Positions 1-9,993 of a DNA stretch of 64,000 nt are shown here, in pieces (the first letter of the stretch is position 1; every line of letters starts with the position of its first letter). The notes beneath the pieces were generated by a model. The model was not told the DNA's origin. It saw only the letters and a list, made by a program, of their open reading frames with translations, and ran no database searches. The DNA is taken from assembly GCA_029945425.1 (NCBI GenBank), contig JAQSDV010000002.1, positions 372,001-436,000 on the forward strand, in the 5' to 3' direction. Source of the stretch: a bacterium (GTDB lineage: Bacteria > Pseudomonadota > Alphaproteobacteria > Micavibrionales > UBA2020). Made by a program: the position numbers and the translations under genes.

Positions 1-3000
1 CTCTGAATGGCGATGGCGGCGGCGGCGAGATCAGCGGGTCGAACAACAGCAATTTCGCCGAAATCGTGCTGTCCAGCATTTCGGGCATCGTCTTCCGTGA
101 CGTCAACAACAATGGCGTTCAGAACGGCCCTGATGCTGGCATCAACGTTGTGACAATTGAACTGCTGGATGGCGGCGGCACGGTTATCAACACGACAACG
201 ACCAACGGCGCGGGCGCATATTCTTTCACCAACCTTGCCCCCGGTACTTATTCTGTACGCGAACCTACACAGCCGGCGGGCACATCCAACGGCATCACAA
301 CGCCGGGATCAGTGCCGAATGGGGGCACGACCGGCACTGCTACCACCCCCGCAACGCTGCCGAGCGCGATCAGCAACATCATCCTTCCACCGGGCACGTA
401 TTCTACCGCGAACAATTTTGCCGAAATCCCGAATGGCCGCAGCATTTCCGGCAACGTGTTCCTTGACTACGATAATAGCGGCTTGGCCAATGGGCCGGAT
501 CACGGTATTGGCGGCCAGACCGTTAACCTCACCGGCACGGATATCAACGCTACTCCCGTCAACGCTACAACCACGACAGATGTAATGGGGGCGTATAGCT
601 TCACTGGCCTGCCCGCCGGCACATATACTGTCAGCCAGCCTGCGCAACCGACAGGCACAACAAACGGTATCACTACACAAGGTACAACGGGGGGCGCACC
701 GTCGAACCCGACGGCGACCACCAGCCAGATCCTGAACCTTGACCTGACTGGCGCGAATAACGTTTCGGCCGAAAACAATTTCGCCGAAATTCCGGGTGCC
801 GCACCTGACCTAACGATAACCAAAACGCATACGCCTTCCGGCTTTGGCGAGGGATCGGATACCGGTTACTTCACAATAACGCCCGCCAATATCGGGGCAG
901 CGGATACGGCTGGGGTTGTGACTGTCGTCGATACGCTGCCCGCCGGCATGACCGTCGCCGTTCCGGCAACCGGCACTGGCTGGGCTTGCACCGGCGCGGT
1001 TGGCGCGTCGGTCGTCACCTGCACAACCAATGATGTGATCGCGGCGGGCACGAACGGCAACGACATTACCCTGCGCGTACAAATCGCCCCAGGCCTTGCT
1101 GGCCAGTTGCTGGTCAACAATGCGGTTATTTCGGGCGGCGGCGAGCCGCCCGGATTTGATGGCAATAATAACGATGATGATACGGTCGCCATCACCGCAA
1201 CCGCGAATGTCAGTGGCACGATCTGGCGCGATTACGACCACGACCGCACGATTGGCGGCGGTGAACCGCGTGTTCCCAACTGGGATGTTGAGCTGTTGTT
1301 CAACGGCGTCCTGATCCGCACCGTGCAGACGGCTGCCGACGGTACATACAGCTTCACAGCGCTGTCGCCCGGTGACGGTTACCAGATCCGCTTCCGCGAG
1401 CCGACGACAAACGAAATTTATGGCCGCGCCGTACCGAACGAGCAGGGGATCACTCCCGCGAATGACGTGCGCGATACAGGCGCCACCACCGTCAACCCCG
1501 GCGTCAACAGCGGCAACCCCGCAGGTGCCGATGTTTCCAGCGGTGACGGAACGCTGCGCGACATTACATTGCTGGCAGGCGACAACATCATCGAGCAAAG
1601 CTTGCCGCTGGATCCCGCAGGCGTCGTCTATGACGCGATCACACGCGTTCCGGTTGCGGGCGCGGACGTCACCATCACGGGTCCCGGCGGCTTTAACCCT
1701 GCCATCCATCTGGTCGGCGGCAACGCGACCGTCACGACCGCCGCAGATGGCCTGTACCAGTTCCTGCTAACCGCCGGCGCACCTGCCGGTGATTATACGC
1801 TGACCATCACGACCTATCCGGGCGGATACCTGCCGTTGCCGTCCACGCTGATACCAGTTTGCGCCAATCCCGTCGTCGTATCGCCTGCGCCGCCAGATCC
1901 TGCTCTGGTTCAGACGACGCCGCTCGCGCCGAACGCTGCAACTCCGCTGCATAACCCTGCTGCTTGCCCCGCATCTTCCGCCGCCTTTACACCAGGCGAT
2001 CAGGCGACAACACAGCATTATTTCACCTTCACGATCAACCCTGCGACATCGGCAAACATCGTCAATAACCATATCCCGCTCGATCCCGTTCTGGGCGGCG
2101 CGATTGTATTGACCAAAACTACGCCAATGGTGAATGTCAGCATCGGCCAGCTGGTGCCCTATATCATTACGCTGCGTAACACGCTGGCGGCAGGCCTGAG
2201 CAACATCGATATCACAGATACCCTGCCGCCAGGTTTCAAGTTCAAGGCAGGTAGCGCGACCATCGATAACGTGACAACCGTACCGACGCTGGTCGGTCGC
2301 GCGCTGACCTTCCCGAACCTGACAGTCGGGGCAGGCGCCACGCGTACCATTAAATTGTTGATGGTGGTGGGTGCGGGCGTTCAGCCGGGCGAATACGTCA
2401 ACCGTGCGCAGGCCTTTAACAACCTTGTCGTGCCGCCCACGCCGAACGCGGTTTCCAACATCGCGACCGCAACAGTGCGGGTTATTCCCGACCCTGTGTT
2501 CGATTGTTCCGACCTTATCGGCAAGGTGTTCGACGACGAAAACACCAACGGGTATCAGGACCAGGGCGAACCCGGCATTCCCGCCGTGCGCGTTGCGACC
2601 GTGAATGGCCTGCTGGTGACGACCGATGCCGATGGCCGTTTCCACATCGCCTGCGCGGCAATCCCCGACGCGGACCGCGGCAGTAATTTCATTTTGAAAC
2701 TTGACGAACGCACGCTGCCGACCGGTTACCGTGTCACGACCGAAAACCCCCGCATCGTGCGCATGACGCGCGGCAAGATGGTGAAGCTCAATTTCGGCGC
2801 CGCCATCCACAAGGTCATCCGCATCGACATGCGTGACGCTGCTTTTGAATCCGGCACTACCAACCTGCGCGCTGAATGGCAGCAGCAGATTGCCGCGTTG
2901 CCGGAAAAACTGCGCGACCGTCCGGGCGTGCTGCGCATCAGCTATATCGCGGCAGGCGAGGGCGACAAGCTTGCCCGCGACCGCCTGCAAAGGGTTTCGA

Positions 3001-3089
3001 AAATCCTGCGCGATGCGTGGAAAGACAAAGACTGCTGCCATGAATTGCAGATCGAGGAAGAACTTATTCTTCCCGGGAAGGGCAAGTGA
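1..3089 (+). CDS. SdrD-B/DUF11 repeat surface protein, 5' truncated
   Basis: The reading frame is open to the window edge (first full codon at base 3), so the true start lies upstream; the GTG at 66 is only the first start-like codon inside. The visible ~1028 residues are a string of extracellular beta-sandwich modules. SdrD-B-like repeats (xSGxVFxDxNxxGxxNGPDxGI ... GAYSFTxLxxGTY) recur, the first ones ending in NNFAEI. There are two DUF11-like modules (one near base 810 with DLTITKTHTP, one near 2100 with IVLTKTTP). A last SdrD-like module has DDENTNGYQDQGEPGIPAVRV. The final ~80 residues, from about 2820, loosely resemble an OmpA-like fold. Adhesion or a surface structure is inferred. Its stop overlaps the start of the following outer-membrane barrel gene, so the two are probably made together. 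Confidence 0.8.
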   Translation, partial: LNGDGGGGEISGSNNSNFAEIVLSSISGIVFRDVNNNGVQNGPDAGINVVTIELLDGGGTVINTTTTNGAGAYSFTNLAPGTYSVREPTQPAGTSNGITTPGSVPNGGTTGTATTPATLPSAISNIILPPGTYSTANNFAEIPNGRSISGNVFLDYDNSGLANGPDHGIGGQTVNLTGTDINATPVNATTTTDVMGAYSFTGLPAGTYTVSQPAQPTGTTNGITTQGTTGGAPSNPTATTSQILNLDLTGANNVSAENNFAEIPGAAPDLTITKTHTPSGFGEGSDTGYFTITPANIGAADTAGVVTVVDTLPAGMTVAVPATGTGWACTGAVGASVVTCTTNDVIAAGTNGNDITLRVQIAPGLAGQLLVNNAVISGGGEPPGFDGNNNDDDTVAITATANVSGTIWRDYDHDRTIGGGEPRVPNWDVELLFNGVLIRTVQTAADGTYSFTALSPGDGYQIRFREPTTNEIYGRAVPNEQGITPANDVRDTGATTVNPGVNSGNPAGADVSSGDGTLRDITLLAGDNIIEQSLPLDPAGVVYDAITRVPVAGADVTITGPGGFNPAIHLVGGNATVTTAADGLYQFLLTAGAPAGDYTLTITTYPGGYLPLPSTLIPVCANPVVVSPAPPDPALVQTTPLAPNAATPLHNPAACPASSAAFTPGDQATTQHYFTFTINPATSANIVNNHIPLDPVLGGAIVLTKTTPMVNVSIGQLVPYIITLRNTLAAGLSNIDITDTLPPGFKFKAGSATIDNVTTVPTLVGRALTFPNLTVGAGATRTIKLLMVVGAGVQPGEYVNRAQAFNNLVVPPTPNAVSNIATATVRVIPDPVFDCSDLIGKVFDDENTNGYQDQGEPGIPAVRVATVNGLLVTTDADGRFHIACAAIPDADRGSNFILKLDERTLPTGYRVTTENPRIVRMTRGKMVKLNFGAAIHKVIRIDMRDAAFESGTTNLRAEWQQQIAALPEKLRDRPGVLRISYIAAGEGDKLARDRLQRVSKILRDAWKDKDCCHELQIEEELILPGKGK

Positions 3090-6000
3090 TGAAAACTGCT
3101 CCCCGCTTTAAAAACATGTTGCTCGCAACCGCTGCCTTCGTCATGCTGGGTACGACCGCCGCCAATGCGTCCGAGAGCAATGATATTTGCATACGTCCCG
3201 AACAGCGCGGCAAGATGGGCCTGACATCGCGCGTCATTTCACGCGACGTGCTGCCAAGCGACGGCGAGCAGCGCGGTTATGCCGACGAAGTTTTTTATGT
3301 GAAACCTGTGCAGGAATACACCAGCCTGAATGCCGACGAAACCAACCATTTTACCTCCGGCTGGCACATGCTGTCGGAGGCGGAAAAATCAGCCTTCGCG
3401 CAACAGGTTGCATCAATCGGCGATAAAATTCCTGAAGCTGCCGAAATTATAGGCTTCGCCGATGTGCAACCGCTGTCTCCTGAAGCGCAAAAACGCTATC
3501 CCGACAACCACGCGCTTTCGGTTGCCCGTGCGCAGGCTGTTGCGGATTACCTGAAAACACTGCCCGGCTGGGCGGATGCGAATATCCGCGTACGCGGGGT
3601 CGGTGAACTTGCGCCGAAAACCTCCTGCGTTAAAAAAGGCGCGACACCTGCGGATATCACAGCCTACCAAGGTTGCCTTGCCGCCGACCGCCGCACCGAA
3701 GTGCGTATCTGGTATAAGACTGAAAAACCCTTGCCGCCACCGCCCGCCTGTAAAGATGCCAAGGCGAGCGATGCCGGATTGCCGTTCCGTATTTCGGTCG
3801 ATGGCGAACCGGAGCAGGAGGCTGACGTTCCCAATTCCGCCGATGTGCAACGTTGCAACGATATCGCGCTCGAAAAATCCGATGTGCAGGTGCGTTTTGA
3901 CGGGCTGCAGGTCGAGCCTGTCCTGAACGTTACCGCAGCGCCTGAGGGCGCAGCACCGGGTGAAGCCACCACCTTTACGCCCTATGCCAACTACAACGCG
4001 TTCTTTACACGCGCTGAAATCCGCATTTTCCCTGTCGGCGTGACGACACAGGGCGAGCCTGCACAGGTTCTGCCGCTTGAAAATTTCGGCAGCGTCAGCT
4101 GGACCGCGCCGCGGACGACTGGTGTGCAGGCATTCCTGTACATCCTGCGTGTCTATGATGCCAAAGGTCGCTTTGACGAAACGGATGCGAAGGTGCTGGA
4201 GCTAGTTGATGTACGCCGTCCCGCACAGCCTGAAGATACCAAGCAACGCGAGGATCTGATTGGTTACGGCGAAAATCACCGTCATTTGAAAAATATCCCC
4301 GTCAAAGGCGGCTCCGTTACCGTGAATGGCGAAAACCTGTTGCCAAACAGCAAGGTGCAGGTGCTGGGCATGATTGCGCCCGTTGATGCGAACGGAAAAT
4401 TCGCGCTACGCCAGATTTTACCCGCAGGTGACCATCGCGTTAATGTAGCGACAGATAGCGGTGCAACGCGCAACGAATTCAACCGCGACATTTATATCCC
4501 GCGCAATGACTGGTTCTATGTCGGTATCGCCGACCTGACCGTAGGCCAGAACAGCGTCAAAGGCCCTGCCGCAGTTGTGACAGGCGATGACAGTAACCGT
4601 TATTCTGAAGACCTGTTTGTCGATGGCCGTCTGGCCTATTACCTGAAGGGCAAGGTGCGCGACAGCTGGCTGCTGACGTCGAGCGCCGATACGCAGGAAG
4701 CACCCGTTGACGAACTGTTCTCGAACTTCACGGCGAAAGATCCGCGCGCGTTGTTGCGCCGTCTCGACCCGAACGCCTATTACCCCGTGTATGGCGATGA
4801 TTCCACGCTTGTGGAAGACGCGCCGACCAGCGGAAAATTCTACGTCAAACTGGAAAAAGACGACTCCCATATCATGTGGGGTAATTTCCAGACCAAACTG
4901 ACCGGCACCGACCTCATGAATTACCAGCGCAGCCTCTACGGCGGGCGCGTGCAGCATAACAGCACCGACACCACCAGCTTCGGTGAAAAACGCACCGAGA
5001 TCGAGGCCTTCGTCGCCGATCCCGGTACGCTGGATGCAATCGAGGAATTCCGCGGCACGGGTGGCTCGCTTTATTACCTGCAGCATCAAGACCTCACGAT
5101 TGGCTCCGAACGTTTGCGCATCGAGGTGCGTGACCGTGATTCAGGCATCGTCTTGTCAACGGCACCGCTCGTCTATGGGCAGGATTACGACGTCAATTAC
5201 CTGCAGGGTCGCGTGATTTTGCGCGATGCGCTGCCGTCCACTTCGGATGCGACGACGCTTGTTCGCACTGGTTCGCTGTCTGGAAATCCCGTTTTCCTCG
5301 TCGCCGATTACGAATTCGCGCCGGGCGTGACCGAAATCGACAACATGACCAAGGGCGGTCGCGCGAGCCATTGGGTCAACGACCATGTGAAGCTGGGCGT
5401 GACCGGCTACGACCAAAAAGGCACTGGCGTCGATCAAAGCCTGCTGGGTGGCGATGTCACGCTGCGCTATAAACCCGGCACCTATATCAAGATGGAAACC
5501 GCTAAATCTGACGGCACCGGCACCGGCGCGCAGACATCGCAAAACGGCGGCTTTGATTTCGCGCCGATCCCTCAAACGACTGTCGCCGGTGTCGATGCGC
5601 AGGCGCACCGCGTGGAGGCCGCACTCGACCTTGCCGAAGTGACTGGCAATAAGGCTGCAGGCCACATGAGCGGCTATTGGCTGCACCGTGATGATGGTTT
5701 CTCCGCCCCCGGCCAGTTGACCAATGAAGGCCTCGACCAATCCGGTGCGCAAATCACTGTCCCGCTTGGCAAAAAAATCGACGTGACCGCCAAGGCTGAC
5801 ATCAAGGAAGGCGATCTTTCCGGCACCTCCACGATTGCCGAAGGCAATGTTGAATATCGCCTGACGCCCGAAGTGACAGCAGCCGCCGGCGTACGTCATG
5901 ACGACCGCGACACAGGCATCGCAGGCGGCGCAAGCGCGATATTGTCGCAGTCAGGCCAGCGCACCGACGGCGTTGTGAAGCTTGGTTATGCGCCACAGGA

Positions 6001-7213
6001 TAGCGAAGGCGAGAAGGGGCGTTACGACGTTTACGGCATCGCCCAGATGACCATCGACAAGGATTCAACGCGTTCCGGCAACGACCGTTTCGGCGCGGGC
6101 GGCAATGTGCGCGTCAACGACCGCCTGACGCTGGGCGGCGAAGTGACGGGCGGCGATGGCGGCCTGGGCGGCAGGGCGGGCCTTGAATACAAGGAATCCG
6201 ACCGCACCAGCCATTACATCAATTACCTTGCCGATAACGGCCGTTCAGACACGGGCCTGCGCGGACGCACCAGCAATATCGTGGCTGGGACGCGCAACCG
6301 TTACAGCGATACGATGTCGGTCTATAGCGAACAGCGTTACCAGTTCTCGAAAGAAGAACAATCGGGCTTGATCCATGCGTTTGGTATGGACCTTGCGCCC
6401 AATGACCGCTGGAACTGGGGCGCGAAATTCGAAAATGGCACAACGTCGGATCCCGCCAGCGGTGATCTGGAACGCACCGCGGTTTCGCTCTCTACCGGTT
6501 ACCATCAGGACAAGGTCAAATACGGCGGCACGCTGGAATGGCGGAAGGAAGACGGCAATGTGACCGGCGAGCGCAATTCATGGCTGACCAAAAACACGCT
6601 GACCTACCAGACGAATGCCGATTGGCGCGCGCTTGCGGGCTTCAATATGGCGATCGGCGAAGCGGGCACGGGTTCGACGACCGATGCGGACTTTACCGAA
6701 CTCACGCTCGGCCTCGGCTATCGACCTGTGCTGAACGACAGGCTGAACGCGCTCGTGAAATATACCTATCTCTCAGACCGCAGCAGTGCAGGCCAGCTCT
6801 CGGCCACCGGCGGCGCGAACCCGTACGAGCAGCGCAGCCATGTGTTCTCGGGCGATGCTATTTATGACCTGACGCGGATGCTATCGCTCGGGGGAAAACT
6901 GGGTTACCGTTTCGGGGAGCTGCGGGACAACAGCGTGCCTGGCTCGCCATGGTTCGACAGCACCGCGTGGCTGGGCATCGCGCGCTTTGATTTCCACATT
7001 GTCCACGAATGGGATTTGACGGCGGAGGCGCGCTATCTGGATGCCGATGACGCGGGTGATGCCAAGGCAGGTGCGCTTCTGGGTGTTTACAAACATATCA
7101 ACGAAAACGTGAAATTCGGTCTCGGCTACAACTTCACCGATTTCGATGACGACCTGACCAATCAGGATTACACATCGCAGGGTTACTTCATAAACCTTGT
7201 TGGGGCTATGTAA
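3089..7213 (+). CDS. OmpA-domain outer-membrane beta-barrel protein
   Basis: A 1374-residue envelope protein. I chose ATG 3089 (TGATG overlap with the upstream stop) over the in-frame GTG at 3086 because it starts directly at a signal peptide (MKTAPRFKNMLLATAAFVML ... ANA). Residues ~60-210 look like an OmpA-type peptidoglycan-binding domain: HALSVARAQAVADYLKTLPG, then DRRTEVRIWY. Next come Ig-like or carboxypeptidase-regulatory-like modules (VKGGSVTVNGENLLPNSKV). From about residue 480 to the end, alternating polar and aromatic strands typical of a large outer-membrane barrel continue to GYFINLVGAM. The likely role is to anchor or export the repeat protein encoded just upstream; that is inferred from the pairing. 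No TonB box or plug domain was recognised. Confidence 0.75.
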   Translation: MKTAPRFKNMLLATAAFVMLGTTAANASESNDICIRPEQRGKMGLTSRVISRDVLPSDGEQRGYADEVFYVKPVQEYTSLNADETNHFTSGWHMLSEAEKSAFAQQVASIGDKIPEAAEIIGFADVQPLSPEAQKRYPDNHALSVARAQAVADYLKTLPGWADANIRVRGVGELAPKTSCVKKGATPADITAYQGCLAADRRTEVRIWYKTEKPLPPPPACKDAKASDAGLPFRISVDGEPEQEADVPNSADVQRCNDIALEKSDVQVRFDGLQVEPVLNVTAAPEGAAPGEATTFTPYANYNAFFTRAEIRIFPVGVTTQGEPAQVLPLENFGSVSWTAPRTTGVQAFLYILRVYDAKGRFDETDAKVLELVDVRRPAQPEDTKQREDLIGYGENHRHLKNIPVKGGSVTVNGENLLPNSKVQVLGMIAPVDANGKFALRQILPAGDHRVNVATDSGATRNEFNRDIYIPRNDWFYVGIADLTVGQNSVKGPAAVVTGDDSNRYSEDLFVDGRLAYYLKGKVRDSWLLTSSADTQEAPVDELFSNFTAKDPRALLRRLDPNAYYPVYGDDSTLVEDAPTSGKFYVKLEKDDSHIMWGNFQTKLTGTDLMNYQRSLYGGRVQHNSTDTTSFGEKRTEIEAFVADPGTLDAIEEFRGTGGSLYYLQHQDLTIGSERLRIEVRDRDSGIVLSTAPLVYGQDYDVNYLQGRVILRDALPSTSDATTLVRTGSLSGNPVFLVADYEFAPGVTEIDNMTKGGRASHWVNDHVKLGVTGYDQKGTGVDQSLLGGDVTLRYKPGTYIKMETAKSDGTGTGAQTSQNGGFDFAPIPQTTVAGVDAQAHRVEAALDLAEVTGNKAAGHMSGYWLHRDDGFSAPGQLTNEGLDQSGAQITVPLGKKIDVTAKADIKEGDLSGTSTIAEGNVEYRLTPEVTAAAGVRHDDRDTGIAGGASAILSQSGQRTDGVVKLGYAPQDSEGEKGRYDVYGIAQMTIDKDSTRSGNDRFGAGGNVRVNDRLTLGGEVTGGDGGLGGRAGLEYKESDRTSHYINYLADNGRSDTGLRGRTSNIVAGTRNRYSDTMSVYSEQRYQFSKEEQSGLIHAFGMDLAPNDRWNWGAKFENGTTSDPASGDLERTAVSLSTGYHQDKVKYGGTLEWRKEDGNVTGERNSWLTKNTLTYQTNADWRALAGFNMAIGEAGTGSTTDADFTELTLGLGYRPVLNDRLNALVKYTYLSDRSSAGQLSATGGANPYEQRSHVFSGDAIYDLTRMLSLGGKLGYRFGELRDNSVPGSPWFDSTAWLGIARFDFHIVHEWDLTAEARYLDADDAGDAKAGALLGVYKHINENVKFGLGYNFTDFDDDLTNQDYTSQGYFINLVGAM

Positions 7214-7370
7214 TTGGCGTAAATGATCTCACTCGGATTAAAACTTTATTTCTATCTAAATAAAATGTGGTCTGACGCAAAATCTTGTATCCGTAAGGAT
7301 GTGTCGGTTCGGCCCGACCGGGGGCACCATTCGTCTCGTATGCTAGGCAGGAACTCTGGGCAGATGCGCC

Positions 7371-8846
7371 TTAGGGGGGTTTCGGGGCTGGGTTGGCTGG
7401 TTTTGGTCTAGAGATGCTGTCGACCGGCGCTGCCTTGATCATTTGTGCAATTTTCTCGTGTCCCGCGTGAATAGCAAGCTGATCTGCCGTGTCACCACCG
7501 TCGGTCCTAATATCAGTTTTGGCATTGCGGTCGATGAGCGCCTTTACAATTTCTTCCTTGCCCGTAAAGGCTGCCAGATGCAGCATCGTCGCCTTCCCCA
7601 AGATGGGCGTATCCACGCCGATACCGCTGTCCAGAAACAAGTTTACCATCCCCGCGTCATTATGGTCCAGGACGGCGCTTTTCAAAGCATTTTCGGTAAG
7701 CGGAATGCCCCGGGCTCGTAAGTCAGTCACCAGGTTCTTGTTGTCTGCCGCGACGGCGGCTTCCAATTCGCCGGTGCCTATCACTGCGCCCTTGCTTTCA
7801 AGCAGGGTAAGCATTTCAACCTGTCCGGATTTTATGACGTATTGTGCTGGGCTGTACCCGAAATCGTTTTTGATGTTAACCAGCGTGGGGCCGAATTCGT
7901 TCAGGTAATCCATGACGGCTGTTTTGTCGCCTGCTGCTGCGGCGCCGAAAAAGGACTGAATGTCCTTTTCAGTCGGCTCGGGATACGGCAACGAAGGGTC
8001 ATCCTCGCGCGCACGGCGGTAATCGCGTTTGTCCAACTCTTTTTGCACAAACTGATCGCACTTAAGAATCTTTGCGCTTTCCATCGCCGTATCGTCGAAG
8101 TCCGTCCCGAGCTGGATGACCTGCTTGATGATGTCGGGATTCTTGGTGTGAAGGGCCCAGTAAGCCATGGAGAAATTGAAAGCGGGGTCTTTAACATTCA
8201 TATTCGCCCCGGCGCTGTGTAATTCGCGAATAACATTCTTTTGTTGCGAGACGATGGCGGCTCTCAAGGCGGTTACGCTAGCGGAATTGAGGGCGTCAGT
8301 ATATCCGGCACCATACTGTCCAAGAAACTGGCGGACGCCCTCGAGGTCGCCCTTGCCCGCTTTTGTAACGTAGGCGTCGACGGCATCGCGGTCGGGAGCC
8401 TTTGATGTATCGAATGCAGGATCAAGCACCTTAACGACATCAAGGTAATGACGTCTGAGTGCAATAGCCTTTGCAGTTCTGCCCTGACTATTAACGAGCG
8501 TCTGGTCTGCGCCTGCGTCTACAAGCAACTTCACCATCTCCGGCGCGTTACTCTCGGTCATCTGCATGAGCAATGTATCATCGGATAGGCCGTTCAGGCG
8601 TTGGTTGTAATCCGCCCCGCGCTTGATGAGTTCTTTAGAAATGTCTGATTGCTGCGCATGAAGCGCCAAGCCCAATGCAGAACCCCCGTTCCCGTTGTAG
8701 CGCGCGTTGGCGTATTGATTCCCAAACTTATCAAGGAACGCAATGACGTCTTTCAAGCCTCCCGGCTTGCGCGTACTCTCTACAAATTTATTGATCTGCT
8801 GTTGATTGGGTTCAACCGATTTCTGAAACCGTTCTTTTACGCCCAT
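7371..8846 (-). CDS. Ankyrin-repeat protein
   Basis: A 491-residue protein built mainly of ankyrin-type helical repeats. The best units are DDTLLMQMTESNAPEMVKLL, with VDAGAD after it, and near the C-terminus ATMLHLAAFTGKEEIVKALI followed by DRNAKTDIRTDGGDTADQLA. Other units are degenerate. The tail is proline-rich (RPKPANPAPKPP). There is no signal peptide or membrane segment, so it is presumably cytoplasmic or secreted by a signal-independent route. The ATG at 8846 is preferred over the in-frame TTG at 8849 because GAGGGG lies 8 bases upstream. Ankyrin repeats bind proteins; no partner can be named. It is convergent with the barrel gene, and the 157-base gap between them shows no convincing terminator. 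Confidence 0.8.
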   Translation of the reverse strand: MGVKERFQKSVEPNQQQINKFVESTRKPGGLKDVIAFLDKFGNQYANARYNGNGGSALGLALHAQQSDISKELIKRGADYNQRLNGLSDDTLLMQMTESNAPEMVKLLVDAGADQTLVNSQGRTAKAIALRRHYLDVVKVLDPAFDTSKAPDRDAVDAYVTKAGKGDLEGVRQFLGQYGAGYTDALNSASVTALRAAIVSQQKNVIRELHSAGANMNVKDPAFNFSMAYWALHTKNPDIIKQVIQLGTDFDDTAMESAKILKCDQFVQKELDKRDYRRAREDDPSLPYPEPTEKDIQSFFGAAAAGDKTAVMDYLNEFGPTLVNIKNDFGYSPAQYVIKSGQVEMLTLLESKGAVIGTGELEAAVAADNKNLVTDLRARGIPLTENALKSAVLDHNDAGMVNLFLDSGIGVDTPILGKATMLHLAAFTGKEEIVKALIDRNAKTDIRTDGGDTADQLAIHAGHEKIAQMIKAAPVDSISRPKPANPAPKPP

Positions 8847-8889
8847 CAATTGACCCCTCAGAAAAAAATCTCGCGGAGATTATGTGGTC

Positions 8890-8895
8890 ATTATA
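8890..8895 (-). promoter_or_regulatory. Candidate -10 element for the ankyrin gene
   Basis: On the minus strand this reads TATAAT, a perfect sigma-70 -10 hexamer, 43 bases upstream of the ATG at 8846. I could not find a good -35 hexamer at 16-18 bases, and the surrounding DNA is AT-rich, so the call is tentative. Confidence 0.3.
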
Positions 8896-8969
8896 GGGAA
8901 AATGGCTTAAATATTTATTAACCAGTTTCTCAATGCATAAAACGCTGGGACTGCGCGGGATCCGGCCCT

Positions 8970-9504
8970 TTATCCGCGCGGACAGATCGTGCCAAGCAGC
9001 ATCTCGTAAAAGCAGTCGTTCTCGGTTACGCCGTCGCTCCAAGTGTGAGGGGTGGCTTTAACAAAGGTAAATCCGTTGCGCTCAATGGCGCGTTTTGAGG
9101 GCAGGTTGCTTTCGCGAACGGCCACGACGATGCGGCGGATATGCGGGCGCTGGCGCACCCATTCAAAGCGCGCCTGATACATCTTTTCTGTCAGTCCGTG
9201 CCCGCGCCATGATTTCTCCAGCCAAGAACCCCAGAACCGCACGGCGGCCGGATCATCGTTCTCAACACGCACGGCTGTGGCGCCAATGAGCTGCCCACCA
9301 TCGAACACACCGAAAATCTGCTTCACGGCGCCGTCCGAAAGCATCTTCTGCCAATGCCCATCGGGATGTCCGGCTTCGTGCGCGTGATTGGAGGTCAGTA
9401 CCGTAGGGGTCTGTCAGCAGCGATTTCAGTCGCAGCGCCCTGTACTGCCCCCAGTCCTCTGCAGCTAGCGGGCGAACATGAATGTGGCTGGTATCAGTTG
9501 TCAT
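8970..9504 (-). pseudogene. GNAT-family acetyltransferase, frameshifted
   Basis: Two overlapping minus-strand frames together make one GNAT N-acetyltransferase. The first, from ATG 9504, gives MTTDTSHIHVRPLAAEDWGQ and ends the intact part at LKSLLTDP. The second supplies HWQKMLSDGAVKQIFGVFDG, the acetyl-CoA loop region (WRGHGLTEKMYQ, matching the family's R/Q-x-x-G-x-G/A pattern) and the C-terminal RESNLPSKRAIERNGF. The frames join smoothly if one base is removed from the run of four G at 9406-9409 (CCCC on the coding strand), giving about 177 residues, normal for a GNAT. Either the gene is broken or the run is a sequencing or assembly error. Substrate unknown. Confidence 0.7.
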
Positions 9505-9573
9505 GAGTTTGCAAAATCTTGTTTCCGCACGGAAACCTCTGTTCGACTCGACCAAGCCACCTCTTTCAACTTT

Positions 9574-9993
9574 TCAGGTGTTGTTGAAACGGCCGCGCTG
9601 TTCCAGCCATTTCACCACTTTTTCAATATGGTCGGCGAGGGTGTTGGCCTTGAACGGCTTGACGATGTATGACGTCGCGCCAGATTTCAACGCTTCCTGA
9701 ATATAACGCTGACCGTCTTCGCCGGATACAATCACGAATGCGACGTTGTCATAGGCGCGGTCTTCGCGGTATTGCTGCATCAGCGCGACGCCGCTTTTGC
9801 CGGTCATGCGCCAGTCGAGGAACAGGACGTCGTAACCCTGCGAAGTCATTTTCTCCTCCGCCTCGGTTGCGCTTGCTGCCGTTTCGACATTTGTGATCCC
9901 AAGATCGGTCAGCATCTGCTGCAGCGCCTTGATCACCACGCGGCTGTCGTCGACGATCAGGTATCTCAGGCCTTGCGCTCGGGTATCGGTCAT
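9574..9993 (-). CDS. Single-domain response regulator (CheY-like)
   Basis: A 139-residue stand-alone receiver domain. The acidic pocket is in LIVDDSR, the phosphoacceptor is D60 in VLFLDW, and the conserved lysine is K112 in YIVKPF. The start ATG at 9993 overlaps the stop of the upstream REC-REC-GGDEF gene (ATGA), so the two are translationally coupled. It aligns without gaps to the receiver encoded at 16571-16993 (same D60 and K112, shared LDW.M.G.SGV.LM pattern), so these are paralogues placed at the two ends of the chemotaxis cluster. It lacks an output domain and probably acts by protein binding, like CheY. Confidence 0.9.
   Translation of the reverse strand: MTDTRAQGLRYLIVDDSRVVIKALQQMLTDLGITNVETAASATEAEEKMTSQGYDVLFLDWRMTGKSGVALMQQYREDRAYDNVAFVIVSGEDGQRYIQEALKSGATSYIVKPFKANTLADHIEKVVKWLEQRGRFNNT

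Noticed and set aside
1767..3041. 424-codon open frame antisense to the repeat-protein gene
   Set aside because: It mirrors codon bias of the GC-rich coding strand; the plus-strand protein has clear repeat domains and the antisense product has no recognisable motif or ribosome site.
7300..7335. tRNA-like 3' end (GTCGG-TTCGGC-CCGAC followed by GGGGGCACCA)
   Set aside because: The T-loop would be six bases, and no matching acceptor, D or anticodon arm is found upstream. It is treated as chance.
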